From CAZPAH01 sp964584495 (GTDB lineage: Bacteria; Krumholzibacteriota; Krumholzibacteriia; Krumholzibacteriales; Krumholzibacteriaceae), in contig CAZPAH010000134.1 in the NCBI GenBank assembly GCA_964584495.1, positions 1 to 7,000 on the forward strand: DNA of 7,000 nucleotides, in the 5' to 3' direction. This document shows, piece by piece, positions 1 through 5,752 of the stretch; positions within the stretch are counted from its first letter, which is position 1, and each line of letters opens with the position of its first letter. The translations under genes and the position numbers were made by a program. The notes under the pieces were generated by a model. It did no database searches, was not told the origin of the DNA, and saw only the letters and a program-made list of their open reading frames with translations.

Positions 1-41
1 ACCAGAACCGCTACGGCGAACGCGCGTGAGCGAACACTCAT
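1..41 (-). CDS. N-terminus of a probable exported or membrane protein (partial)
   Basis: Only the first 13 codons plus two bases lie in the window; the gene continues past the left edge. The minus strand reads ATG at 41 and encodes MSVRSRAFAVAVL. This is a short basic n-region (two Arg) followed by a small hydrophobic run, as at the start of a Sec signal peptide or a first membrane segment. The start is well supported because a perfect AGGAGG (complement of 48-53) lies six bases upstream. It is 38 bases downstream of the LUD-protein gene on the same strand, so the two are probably cotranscribed. The mature product cannot be identified from this fragment. Confidence 0.6.
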   Translation of the reverse strand, partial: MSVRSRAFAVAVL

Positions 42-79
42 AGAAAGCCTCCTTTTACACCCGTCGAAAACCCGGATCG

Positions 80-682
80 TCAGAAGCCCAAGTCCTCGTC
101 CACGATGATCACATGCATCCTGCCGCCGTCGAGCTGCCTCTCGATTATCGAGACCTGGCCCCATATCCTCTCCTCGGTCACCTCGATCGTAGAGGCGATC
201 GGGGACGACTCGGCCAGTTTCCTCATTCTCGCGACATTCATCGGGCAGGCGATCTTCCTGATCCTCTCCACGGCCGATTCGATATCGGGGGTGATCTTGT
301 TCCTTCCGGCGATGATAACGACCCTGCCCGGGCCGTAGGCGATCATTGCCACCCTGTTCCCCCTCCCGTCGACATTGACTATCTGGCCCTTCTCGGTGAT
401 CGCGTTGGATCCGGAGAGGAAGACCCCGCAGGAGAACATCCTCAGGTAAAGCTCGCGAAGCTGCCCGGCATCGCTCACGAGCGTTCTGTCGAGAAGCTCG
501 ATATCTTTCCTCTCTCTGAGAAGATCGAGAATGCCGATCTGCTCGAGGGTGACGCTCCCCCCGAATCCCACCGAGGAACCCTTCGGGATAAGGGCCATCG
601 CCGCCTCGACGGCATCCTTCGCGCTATCGGCGAAATAACCGTTTATATTTCTCTCTTTCATGGCATCGATGAGGTGCTGCAT
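80..682 (-). CDS. LUD-domain (DUF162) protein, LutC/YkgG-like fold, cysteine cluster absent
   Basis: A complete 200-residue single-domain protein of the LUD superfamily (DUF162; relatives include LutC of lactate utilisation). Recognisable blocks run in order: a GFGGS loop at residues 39-43, SNAIT at 92-96, the NVDGRGNRV block at 103-111, AGRNKI at 125-130, CPMN at 146-149 and the ending HVIIVDEDLGF at 190-200. The start is supported by an AGGAAAGG-type ribosome site just upstream. There is no signal peptide or membrane segment, so it should be cytoplasmic. Stand-alone DUF162 proteins often carry a C-terminal GKCxDC...RIC cysteine set. Here the equivalent stretch (about 163-174) reads ASTIEVTEERIW with no cysteine, so any metal or cluster site there is lost. 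The exact substrate is unknown, and a lutC symbol would overstate the evidence because lutA and lutB are not adjacent. Confidence 0.88.
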   Translation of the reverse strand: MQHLIDAMKERNINGYFADSAKDAVEAAMALIPKGSSVGFGGSVTLEQIGILDLLRERKDIELLDRTLVSDAGQLRELYLRMFSCGVFLSGSNAITEKGQIVNVDGRGNRVAMIAYGPGRVVIIAGRNKITPDIESAVERIRKIACPMNVARMRKLAESSPIASTIEVTEERIWGQVSIIERQLDGGRMHVIIVDEDLGF

Positions 683-709
683 TATACTATTCCCTTTCCT
701 TATAGAATA

Positions 710-767
710 CCCGCGGGCCGCCGGTGTCGATATCGAATCGTCAATAACTGGTACGGCGGACCGCGGG
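710..767. repeat. Long inverted repeat with 30-base loop
   Basis: The arms at 710-723 (CCCGCGGGCCGCCG) and 754-767 (CGGCGGACCGCGGG) are complementary at 13 of 14 positions; the only mismatch is G717 with A760. The 30-base loop contains a perfect 10-base palindrome, TCGATATCGA, at 727-736. It sits in the 108-base gap between the YCII remnant and the LUD gene. A T5 run at 781-785 follows on the plus strand, but no plus-strand gene in the window ends here and the T run is 13 bases beyond the stem. It is therefore not a standard terminator. It could be a processing or attenuation hairpin ahead of the LUD gene, or a small repeat element. Confidence 0.6.
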
Positions 768-790
768 GAACGGTTCCGGATTTTTCTCTC

Positions 791-1015
791 TTACTTGTGA
801 AAGGAAGCCGACTGCGCCCTGTGCACGCGGACCTTCTCCCAGACATTGCCCTTGATATAAGGCTCCACTTCGAGCCAGCGGTCGAGCTCGCCCCGCGAGG
901 GAAAATCGCAGACTATCATCGAGCCGATCATCCTCTCGTCGTCATCCAGTATGGCGGCCGCCCGGGCAATCAGCTTCCGCCGTAAAATTATCGTTGCGTA
1001 TTCATCACCCCACAT
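791..1015 (-). pseudogene. 5'-truncated YCII-domain (YciI-like) protein remnant
   Basis: From the in-frame ATG at 1015 the minus strand encodes 74 residues. The C-terminal part matches the end of YCII (YciI-like) domains well: ILDDDERMIGSM at residues 22-33, then a PSRGELDRW helix, then EPYIKGNVWEKVRV at 51-64. YCII proteins are usually about 95-100 residues, and their first strand and helix, with the conserved His and the AGP turn, should precede the DDD motif. Here only about 20 unrelated residues precede it. No other minus-strand frame upstream supplies the missing part, and no ribosome site precedes the ATG at 1015. The lost end lies where the divergent radical SAM gene begins, which suggests replacement by insertion or recombination. 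A short, still translated variant cannot be excluded. Confidence 0.7.
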
Positions 1016-1026
1016 ACCATTATAAC
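994..1026 (+). promoter_or_regulatory. Possible promoter of the radical SAM gene
   Basis: TTGCGT at 994-999 with CATTAT at 1018-1023 (18-base spacer), or the better -10 match TATAAC at 1021-1026 without a clear -35 box. Either puts the transcript start very near the AAGGAAGAG ribosome site (1033-1041) before the ATG at 1048, so the untranslated leader would be short. It overlaps the broken end of the YCII remnant. The call is weak and rests on consensus resemblance and position alone. Confidence 0.3.
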
Positions 1027-1047
1027 CATATAAAGGAAGAGTTATTA

Positions 1048-2244
1048 ATGAACAAGATGGAAGATCAAGGTAATAACCTTCCCCTGTCACAAGTCAAGCA
1101 CGCCGCATTATGCCTCACGCACAACTGCAACCTCCGCTGCAGCTACTGCTATTCGGGAAAGAAGAGAGCGGAATCGATGACGGCCGGTACCGCCGCGAGG
1201 GCGATCGATTTCCTGGCGGGGCAGTCGAACGGCTCGAGCGTCGTCACCTTCTTCGGAGGCGAGCCGCTTATCGAATTCGACCTGATCCGGGATATCGTCC
1301 GCTATACCAAGGAAAACGGCTACGACATCGCCTTCAGGATGAGCACGAACGGGACTCTCGTAACACCCGGGATCCTGTCCTTCTTCAGGGAGAACGGGAT
1401 ATATTTCGTGCTCAGCATAGACGGAGACGAGAAGCAGCACGACCTCTCGCGGCGCTACGTGGGCGGAAGAGGCTCCTACCGCGACATAGAGGACAAGCTC
1501 GGCGACATACTGAGATTCAATCCATACACGATAGCAGTCTCGGTGATCACTCCCGAGACGGCGGGGCTCGTCTTCGACGGGGCCCGGAACCTCTTCGCGA
1601 AGGGATTCAGGTACGTCCTCCAGACTCTCGACTACTCGGCCGCCTGGACGCCGGAGGACATCGAGACGCTGAGGGGCCAGCACACGAAGCTCGCCTCGTT
1701 CTACTACGACGCCCTCGACTCGGGGCGGAAGATCATGTACGGCCCGTTCGACGAGCGGATAAGAACATGGGCGCAGAAACCGTACGGCAGGGGAGACCTC
1801 TGCGACCTGGCGAATTCGCAGGTTGCGATAGCCCCCTCTGGCCGGATCTACCCCTGCGTGCAGTTCATAGGCGGCGACGACGGTCTCTTTCTGGAGAACT
1901 CGATAGGAGACGTCTTCGAAGGGTTCGACGAGGGCAGGCGCAGATCTTTCGTCGATCTGAACTACAAGGAGAAGGAATCGTGCCGCGGTTGCGCCCTGCT
2001 CGGCCGCTGCGCCAACTTCTGCGGATGCGTCAACTGGCGCTCCACCGGCCGCGTCGACATGGTCCCCCCCATCATCTGCGAGTACGAAAAGATGCTCATG
2101 CCTATCGTCGACAGGCTGGCCAACAGGCTGTGGAAGAAACGGGTCCCCCTCTTCAAGAGAAAATTCTACGAGAAGACATACCCGGTCTCCTCGTATATTG
2201 AGGATTGCCTTATAAGGAAAAGGAGCGGCAATGCTGAAGGTTGA
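1048..2244 (+). CDS. Radical SAM/SPASM domain protein (probable peptide or protein maturase)
   Basis: A 398-residue radical SAM enzyme. The S-adenosylmethionine [4Fe-4S] motif CX3CX2C is C27, C31, C34 (CNLRCSYC), and the GGEP motif is at 70-73. The C-terminal SPASM domain shows its full seven-cysteine pattern for auxiliary [4Fe-4S] clusters: C252-X12-G265-X4-C270, then C312-X2-C315-X5-C321-X3-C325, then C344, with one extra Cys at 327. SPASM enzymes mostly modify ribosomal peptides or proteins (PqqE, anaerobic sulfatase maturases, mycofactocin and sactipeptide enzymes). I chose ATG 1048 over an upstream in-frame ATG at 994 because AAGGAAGAG sits seven bases before it, and the extra residues would run through the promoter-like, AT-rich gap. 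The enzyme should be cytoplasmic and oxygen-sensitive. Its 3' end overlaps the next gene by 14 bases, so that neighbour is the best candidate substrate or partner. The specific reaction cannot be read from the sequence. Confidence 0.93.
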   Translation: MNKMEDQGNNLPLSQVKHAALCLTHNCNLRCSYCYSGKKRAESMTAGTAARAIDFLAGQSNGSSVVTFFGGEPLIEFDLIRDIVRYTKENGYDIAFRMSTNGTLVTPGILSFFRENGIYFVLSIDGDEKQHDLSRRYVGGRGSYRDIEDKLGDILRFNPYTIAVSVITPETAGLVFDGARNLFAKGFRYVLQTLDYSAAWTPEDIETLRGQHTKLASFYYDALDSGRKIMYGPFDERIRTWAQKPYGRGDLCDLANSQVAIAPSGRIYPCVQFIGGDDGLFLENSIGDVFEGFDEGRRRSFVDLNYKEKESCRGCALLGRCANFCGCVNWRSTGRVDMVPPIICEYEKMLMPIVDRLANRLWKKRVPLFKRKFYEKTYPVSSYIEDCLIRKRSGNAEG

Positions 2245-2761
2245 ACCGATCGCCGTGTACCGGATCGCGCGATATCCGCGGGGCAGGTATTATTCGAAGC
2301 CGATCCCGCTACCGCTTCTCCTCGCGAAGAAGGGGATCGTCCCGGCCGCCCTCATGCTGATCCTCGAATCGTGCGACGGGACGGGAACCACAGGACCGCC
2401 GCCGATAGAGCCGGAGTTCATAACGGAGCAGGAGGCCCGCCAGGCGATAAACATCATATTCGCCGGCAACGGTATCTCCCTCGACGAGGACGTACCGATA
2501 AGGTTCGATCTCGGCGGTAACGATTCTACCGACCTGGTGATCGACGGGTTCAACAGCGACCTGCGGGTCGGATACGAATATATCACCGGGCGGGACGACA
2601 CCAGCTTCACGCCGCAGGTGATCGAGGCGCTCGACGAGGCGGCCGAAGGCGCCGGTCCATATATCAAACCCGCCTTCCGGGCCTACGAATATGAGCTCGA
2701 GGAGCTTCAGGAAACGATGCGGGCCTTCATCGACACGCTGAAGGCCCACGGGGTCATCTAG
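2231..2761 (+). CDS. Lipoprotein-like protein coupled to the radical SAM gene, family not recognised
   Basis: A 176-residue protein whose ATG lies inside the end of the radical SAM gene, with AGGAG (2221-2225) five bases upstream; translational coupling is likely. Residues 1-33 form a basic, Tyr/Pro-rich segment (YRIARYPRGRYYSKP at 10-24). A KK pair and a short hydrophobic run (35-47) then end at LESC, with C48 the only cysteine. This resembles a lipobox, although Glu at -2 is atypical and the n-region is unusually long. A Gly/Thr/Pro linker (49-60) follows, typical of the start of a mature lipoprotein. Then comes an acidic domain (62-176) containing DGFNSDLRVGYEYITG at 105-120 and a helical end rich in Glu and Leu. 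I do not recognise the family. From gene order it may be the target or partner of the radical SAM enzyme, perhaps modified in its N-terminal segment before export. Confidence 0.75.
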   Translation: MLKVEPIAVYRIARYPRGRYYSKPIPLPLLLAKKGIVPAALMLILESCDGTGTTGPPPIEPEFITEQEARQAINIIFAGNGISLDEDVPIRFDLGGNDSTDLVIDGFNSDLRVGYEYITGRDDTSFTPQVIEALDEAAEGAGPYIKPAFRAYEYELEELQETMRAFIDTLKAHGVI

Positions 2762-2788
2762 GTGGGGGCCGAACGCCTCTCTCCATCT

Positions 2789-3232
2789 TCAATCGTATGC
2801 GATGCGGGTCTTCTCATCCGTCATCGTCGGCGCTACGATCTCCTTCCAGAGCGGTGTGTTCCATGTCCCCAGCTTGCCGTGCACCTTCAGGTATTTCTCC
2901 GGTATCGGATGTGTGCCGTAGACGACCTCGATACCGTACTTCGTCGTTATATAGTCGTGGAACTGCTTGATCCTCGGGCATGGAGGGTACCCCACTATAA
3001 GACCCGTCGCGAGGTGAATCACCTCGGCGCCGTTGGCCATCATCTCGTCGACGGTGTACTCGACGTTGCCTCCGGGGCACCCGTCGCAGCTCGTATAGCC
3101 GACGATCTCCAGATCGCTGTCCTTGTACCTTGCGAAGGCCCCCTCCCTGTTTCGCGCCGACCTGAAACATTTACCGCCGGCGCACCTGCTGTAACGGTCG
3201 CAGATGATGATACCGATCTTCTTCTTGTCCAT
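2789..3232 (-). CDS. CGGC-domain protein (putative metal-binding)
   Basis: A 147-residue protein with the marks of the CGGC domain family (PF08821). The N-terminal strand IGIIIC leads into C11-X5-C17-AGGK-C22-FR. The C49-DG-C52-PGG motif is at 49-55, and PPCPR with C85 is near a TGLIVGY strand at 76-82. Six cysteines in this arrangement suggest metal or cluster binding or redox activity, but no reaction is established for the family that I can state. The start is supported by CAGGAG five bases before the ATG. No signal peptide or membrane segment is seen, so it is probably cytoplasmic. The gene converges on the radical SAM/lipoprotein pair with 27 bases between stops. It diverges from the membrane-peptidase operon across a shared promoter region. 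Its length is normal and it looks intact. Confidence 0.9.
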   Translation of the reverse strand: MDKKKIGIIICDRYSRCAGGKCFRSARNREGAFARYKDSDLEIVGYTSCDGCPGGNVEYTVDEMMANGAEVIHLATGLIVGYPPCPRIKQFHDYITTKYGIEVVYGTHPIPEKYLKVHGKLGTWNTPLWKEIVAPTMTDEKTRIAYD

Positions 3233-3274
3233 CGCTACTCCTGACGCGAAAGGTTTTTCTCGAACGCAATACGT

Positions 3275-3303
3275 ACTCTATCAATTGGCGCCGCCGGTGA
3301 CAA
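3275..3303 (-). promoter_or_regulatory. Predicted promoter of the CGGC-domain gene
   Basis: On the minus strand TTGTCA (complement of 3298-3303) and TAGAGT (complement of 3275-3280) are separated by exactly 17 bases, a good sigma70-type -35 and a fair -10. The start would fall near 3268, giving an untranslated leader of about 35 bases that includes the AGGAG site before the ATG at 3232. The -35 box is preceded by CAC, as in the divergent promoter at 3366. Confidence 0.5.
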
Positions 3304-3365
3304 GTGATATAGCCCATCTCTATTATCGGCAGGCGATACCCGGCGCCCGGGCCCGTCGATTACAC

Positions 3366-3394
3366 TTGAATTTTCCGCAAATTAATAGGATAAT
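3366..3394 (+). promoter_or_regulatory. Predicted promoter of the leader ORF and membrane-peptidase operon
   Basis: TTGAAT at 3366-3371 and GATAAT at 3389-3394 have a 17-base spacer, matching a sigma70-type promoter at four and five of six positions. The region around the -10 is AT-rich, unlike its surroundings. Transcription would start near 3401, about 35 bases before the leader ORF at 3435. The sequence just upstream (CAC before TTG) mirrors the divergent promoter. Confidence 0.55.
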
Positions 3395-3434
3395 ATCCCC
3401 ATTGTTCTCGTCTTTTACCGCCGCGGAGGGGAAA

Positions 3435-3473
3435 ATGTCGAAACCAGATAGCCAGGCGGGTGGCGCTGCATGA
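3435..3473 (+). CDS. 12-residue leader ORF coupled to the membrane-peptidase gene
   Basis: ATG at 3435 follows the strongest ribosome site in the region (GGAGGGG, 3425-3431) and encodes MSKPDSQAGGAA. Its TGA stop overlaps the ATG of the 760-residue gene as ATGA. The downstream gene has only a poor site of its own, and its frame is closed upstream by TAG at 3449-3451, so it cannot simply begin here. The likely role is a translational-coupling leader. The alternative is a frameshift or sequencing error that splits the true N-terminus. There is no run of regulatory amino-acid codons, so classical attenuation is unlikely. Confidence 0.5.
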   Translation: MSKPDSQAGGAA

Positions 3474-5752
3474 AGGATCTTGATCTTACCGTAAGGGAAA
3501 TTGACGATCTTCTAGAACACCTCTACAACAGGTTGAAAGGCAAGAAAGAAGGGCTCTCCCTGATCGAGCCGGCCGTCATCATCCTATCGATGCTGCGGAT
3601 GACCAACTCCCAGGTCTACTCGATCCACCTGCCGCGCTTCTCGCCGGTGATCGTGGACGCTCTTATCTCCCGGGCATATGTATCGTTCGGATTCGAGGGG
3701 CTCGAATCGCTCGCCCTCGTCGCTCCCGATATCTCTATCGTCTCGGGAGATTACACGATGGACGGAGTCGATGAAGGACTCGAGGCGATCCGCCTGGAGA
3801 TAGTGAGGATTCACGGCATTCTGGGGGGCAAGGCCGCCGGAAAAGATCGCATCGAATCGATCGCCGCAGCCGGCCCGGAAAACGGATACGGCTTTTTCCG
3901 CGAACATATCTGGGGGTCGGCCGATCTTCCCCTCGTCTCGATATACAAGACGGGCCGAAGCCCGTTCACCACGGGCCGGGTCGTCCACCCGAGGGTGGAG
4001 CTCCGTCTCACGGGAGAATGGAGCGTCCGAAGAAGTTTCCGGCCGGTCGTCTCCTTCAAGCACATATCGGCAGAGCCTAACAGCCCTTTCGAGGACCAGG
4101 TACACACGGCCCTCGCGGTAGCGGAGAATTTCGCCGCCTCGTCCCTCAAGATCAGGGATATCTTCCGGATCCCGAGGGAATACACGATCTCGCTGCCGGA
4201 GATCGCCTCCCTGCCCCCGTCGGCCGTGGGGATAATGACCGGCGGCTCGGCGGGACTCGCCCTCTGCGCCCTGATGATATCCCTGCTCAGCATGCTCGAC
4301 CTGTCCGGCCGCAGGTACACGATACGCCCCGGCACCGCCTTCACGGGAACCCTCGACTGGGAGGGAAACGTCCACCCGGTCGAGGATTCGCTGATCGGCG
4401 AGAAGGTACGCGCCGTCTTCTTCTCGACATCCGAGCGATTCGTGCTGCCTCGTGAGAACCTCGCCTCGGCCGAAACGGCACTCGCAGTCCTCGCCGGTGA
4501 GTATCCGCAGAGGAAGCTGGAGCTTCTTCCCGTGTCGACCGTCGAGGAAGCCTGCCTCGACAGGAGGATAGCCGAAACGAAAAGAACACCGGCGGGCAAG
4601 CCTTTCCTTCAGCGAGTCTTTCACTGGAGAAAGCACCTCGTGGCCTCCGTTTCAGCGGTGGTGGCCGCATTCGTAGCTATTTTCGTCCTTCCTCCATACC
4701 TCGATAGGACAATCGCGAATGTCGGTATAGTCGACAGCCTGATAGTGATATCTAACAGGAGCGATCACCAGTTGACTACGTACAACCTGGGCTTCATAGC
4801 GACCAATACGACCCGGAATTCATGCCGTCAGTTCGCCTTCAGCGACCTGGACGGCGACGGGGCCGATGAGCTCATATGCGCCGTCGTCGAATCGTTCGAC
4901 GCGAAATCCGCCCACATGACGGGTAACCTGCTGCACATGGTCCTCTTCGACAACGAGGGTCGTTACAACAGGAAATATGTCTTCAATGACAGGGATATTG
5001 TAGGAAACGGAGTCGATGAAAGAGGCTGGGATCAAAATCTGAGAATGTTTCGCTGGTCCACGCTTCAAACGGGGGAAAACGGGGAAAAGGTCCTCATCCT
5101 GGGAATGCACCATTCGAACTATGCGCCTGTGACACTGATCCGCTTCTCGCCTACTGACGATAAACACCAGTTCTTTCTGCACAGGGGATTCCTACAGGGG
5201 ATGGCCGCGAGGGATTTCGATGGTGACGGAAAGATAGACATCCTTTTATCGGGGTATAATGTCGATCTCGACTTCTCGGTCGCGATCGTTCTAGATCCGA
5301 ACCATATGAACGGATCGTCGCCGCAAGGATGGGATTATGACGTTCCGGGCTTTGATACCGATATCGCAAAATACTATATAAAGCTGCCCGAGTTTTACAA
5401 GTATGTCCAATATAATAGCAAAGCGCTTCCCCTGATGACATGCGTAGTCGACCACCCCGATGGCCCGTCCGTTTTCGTCAAGAGCTTGGCAGAAGACGTA
5501 AAGTTCCATTTCACGAGTAATATGGAGTGCGACAGCGCGATCGTCCTCCAAAGCTTCACCAAGGGTAAGACCCGCCCCGACAGCGTCGTAGCCGTCACCT
5601 ACGACGGGCAGCACGAGGACGAGCTGGCCCTTCGAGAGGCAGTCCGTTACTGGAACGGAGAAGAATGGGTTGCCCAGCCGGCGATGAACAGATCGTACCT
5701 CGAGTACATCGCCCGGATCGACAGCAGCAGAACCGGAACGGACGGGCGATGA
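3470..5752 (+). CDS. Membrane-anchored Lon-type (S16-like) peptidase domain with extracytoplasmic FG-GAP-like region
   Basis: A 760-residue protein of unusual architecture. Residues 1-200 are a mostly uncharacterised cytoplasmic segment. Residues about 207-330 resemble the Lon proteolytic domain. They hold a DQVHTALAVAENFA helix, a TISLPE strand, GGSAGLAL with candidate nucleophile S260, TGTLDWEGNVHPV at 292-304 (compare Lon's TGE...G.V.P.) and GEK with candidate general base K312 aligned to Lon's second Lys in LKEK. VLPRENL at 325-331 matches Lon's VLIP.EN. No AAA+ ATPase is fused. A basic stretch (R382, R387, K388) precedes one membrane span at about 389-409, predicting N-in, C-out topology. 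The outer region (410-760) carries two calcium-loop motifs of FG-GAP/VCBS type, DLDGDGADE at 459-467 and DFDGDGKID at 582-590. Codons in the outer region look more AT-rich than those of the peptidase region. It is coupled to the leader ORF and the next gene by ATGA overlaps. Activity is inferred, not shown. Confidence 0.82.
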   Translation: MKDLDLTVREIDDLLEHLYNRLKGKKEGLSLIEPAVIILSMLRMTNSQVYSIHLPRFSPVIVDALISRAYVSFGFEGLESLALVAPDISIVSGDYTMDGVDEGLEAIRLEIVRIHGILGGKAAGKDRIESIAAAGPENGYGFFREHIWGSADLPLVSIYKTGRSPFTTGRVVHPRVELRLTGEWSVRRSFRPVVSFKHISAEPNSPFEDQVHTALAVAENFAASSLKIRDIFRIPREYTISLPEIASLPPSAVGIMTGGSAGLALCALMISLLSMLDLSGRRYTIRPGTAFTGTLDWEGNVHPVEDSLIGEKVRAVFFSTSERFVLPRENLASAETALAVLAGEYPQRKLELLPVSTVEEACLDRRIAETKRTPAGKPFLQRVFHWRKHLVASVSAVVAAFVAIFVLPPYLDRTIANVGIVDSLIVISNRSDHQLTTYNLGFIATNTTRNSCRQFAFSDLDGDGADELICAVVESFDAKSAHMTGNLLHMVLFDNEGRYNRKYVFNDRDIVGNGVDERGWDQNLRMFRWSTLQTGENGEKVLILGMHHSNYAPVTLIRFSPTDDKHQFFLHRGFLQGMAARDFDGDGKIDILLSGYNVDLDFSVAIVLDPNHMNGSSPQGWDYDVPGFDTDIAKYYIKLPEFYKYVQYNSKALPLMTCVVDHPDGPSVFVKSLAEDVKFHFTSNMECDSAIVLQSFTKGKTRPDSVVAVTYDGQHEDELALREAVRYWNGEEWVAQPAMNRSYLEYIARIDSSRTGTDGR

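Noticed and set aside
771..790. Plus-strand terminator ending in TTTTT at 781-785
   Set aside because: The adjacent stem GGAA-CGG-TTCC is only four pairs, the larger inverted repeat is too far away, and no plus-strand gene ends here.
113..985. 290-codon open plus-strand frame
   Set aside because: It is the antisense of the LUD gene and YCII remnant. It runs across the inverted-repeat gap, and its translation is His/Pro/Arg-rich without domain features.
1110..2201. 363-codon plus-strand frame inside the radical SAM gene
   Set aside because: It is an Arg-rich shadow frame. The radical SAM and SPASM cysteine motifs are all in the other frame.
2762..2788. Possible terminator between the convergent genes (GGGGGC paired with GCCTCT)
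   Set aside because: The stem is only six pairs with G-U wobbles, and no T-tract follows on either strand.
3824..3847. P-loop-like GGKAAGKD in the N-terminal part of the membrane peptidase (residues 119-126)
   Set aside because: It fits GxxxxGK but has Asp where Walker A needs Ser or Thr. No Walker B or other AAA+ motif follows, so it does not supply the missing Lon ATPase.
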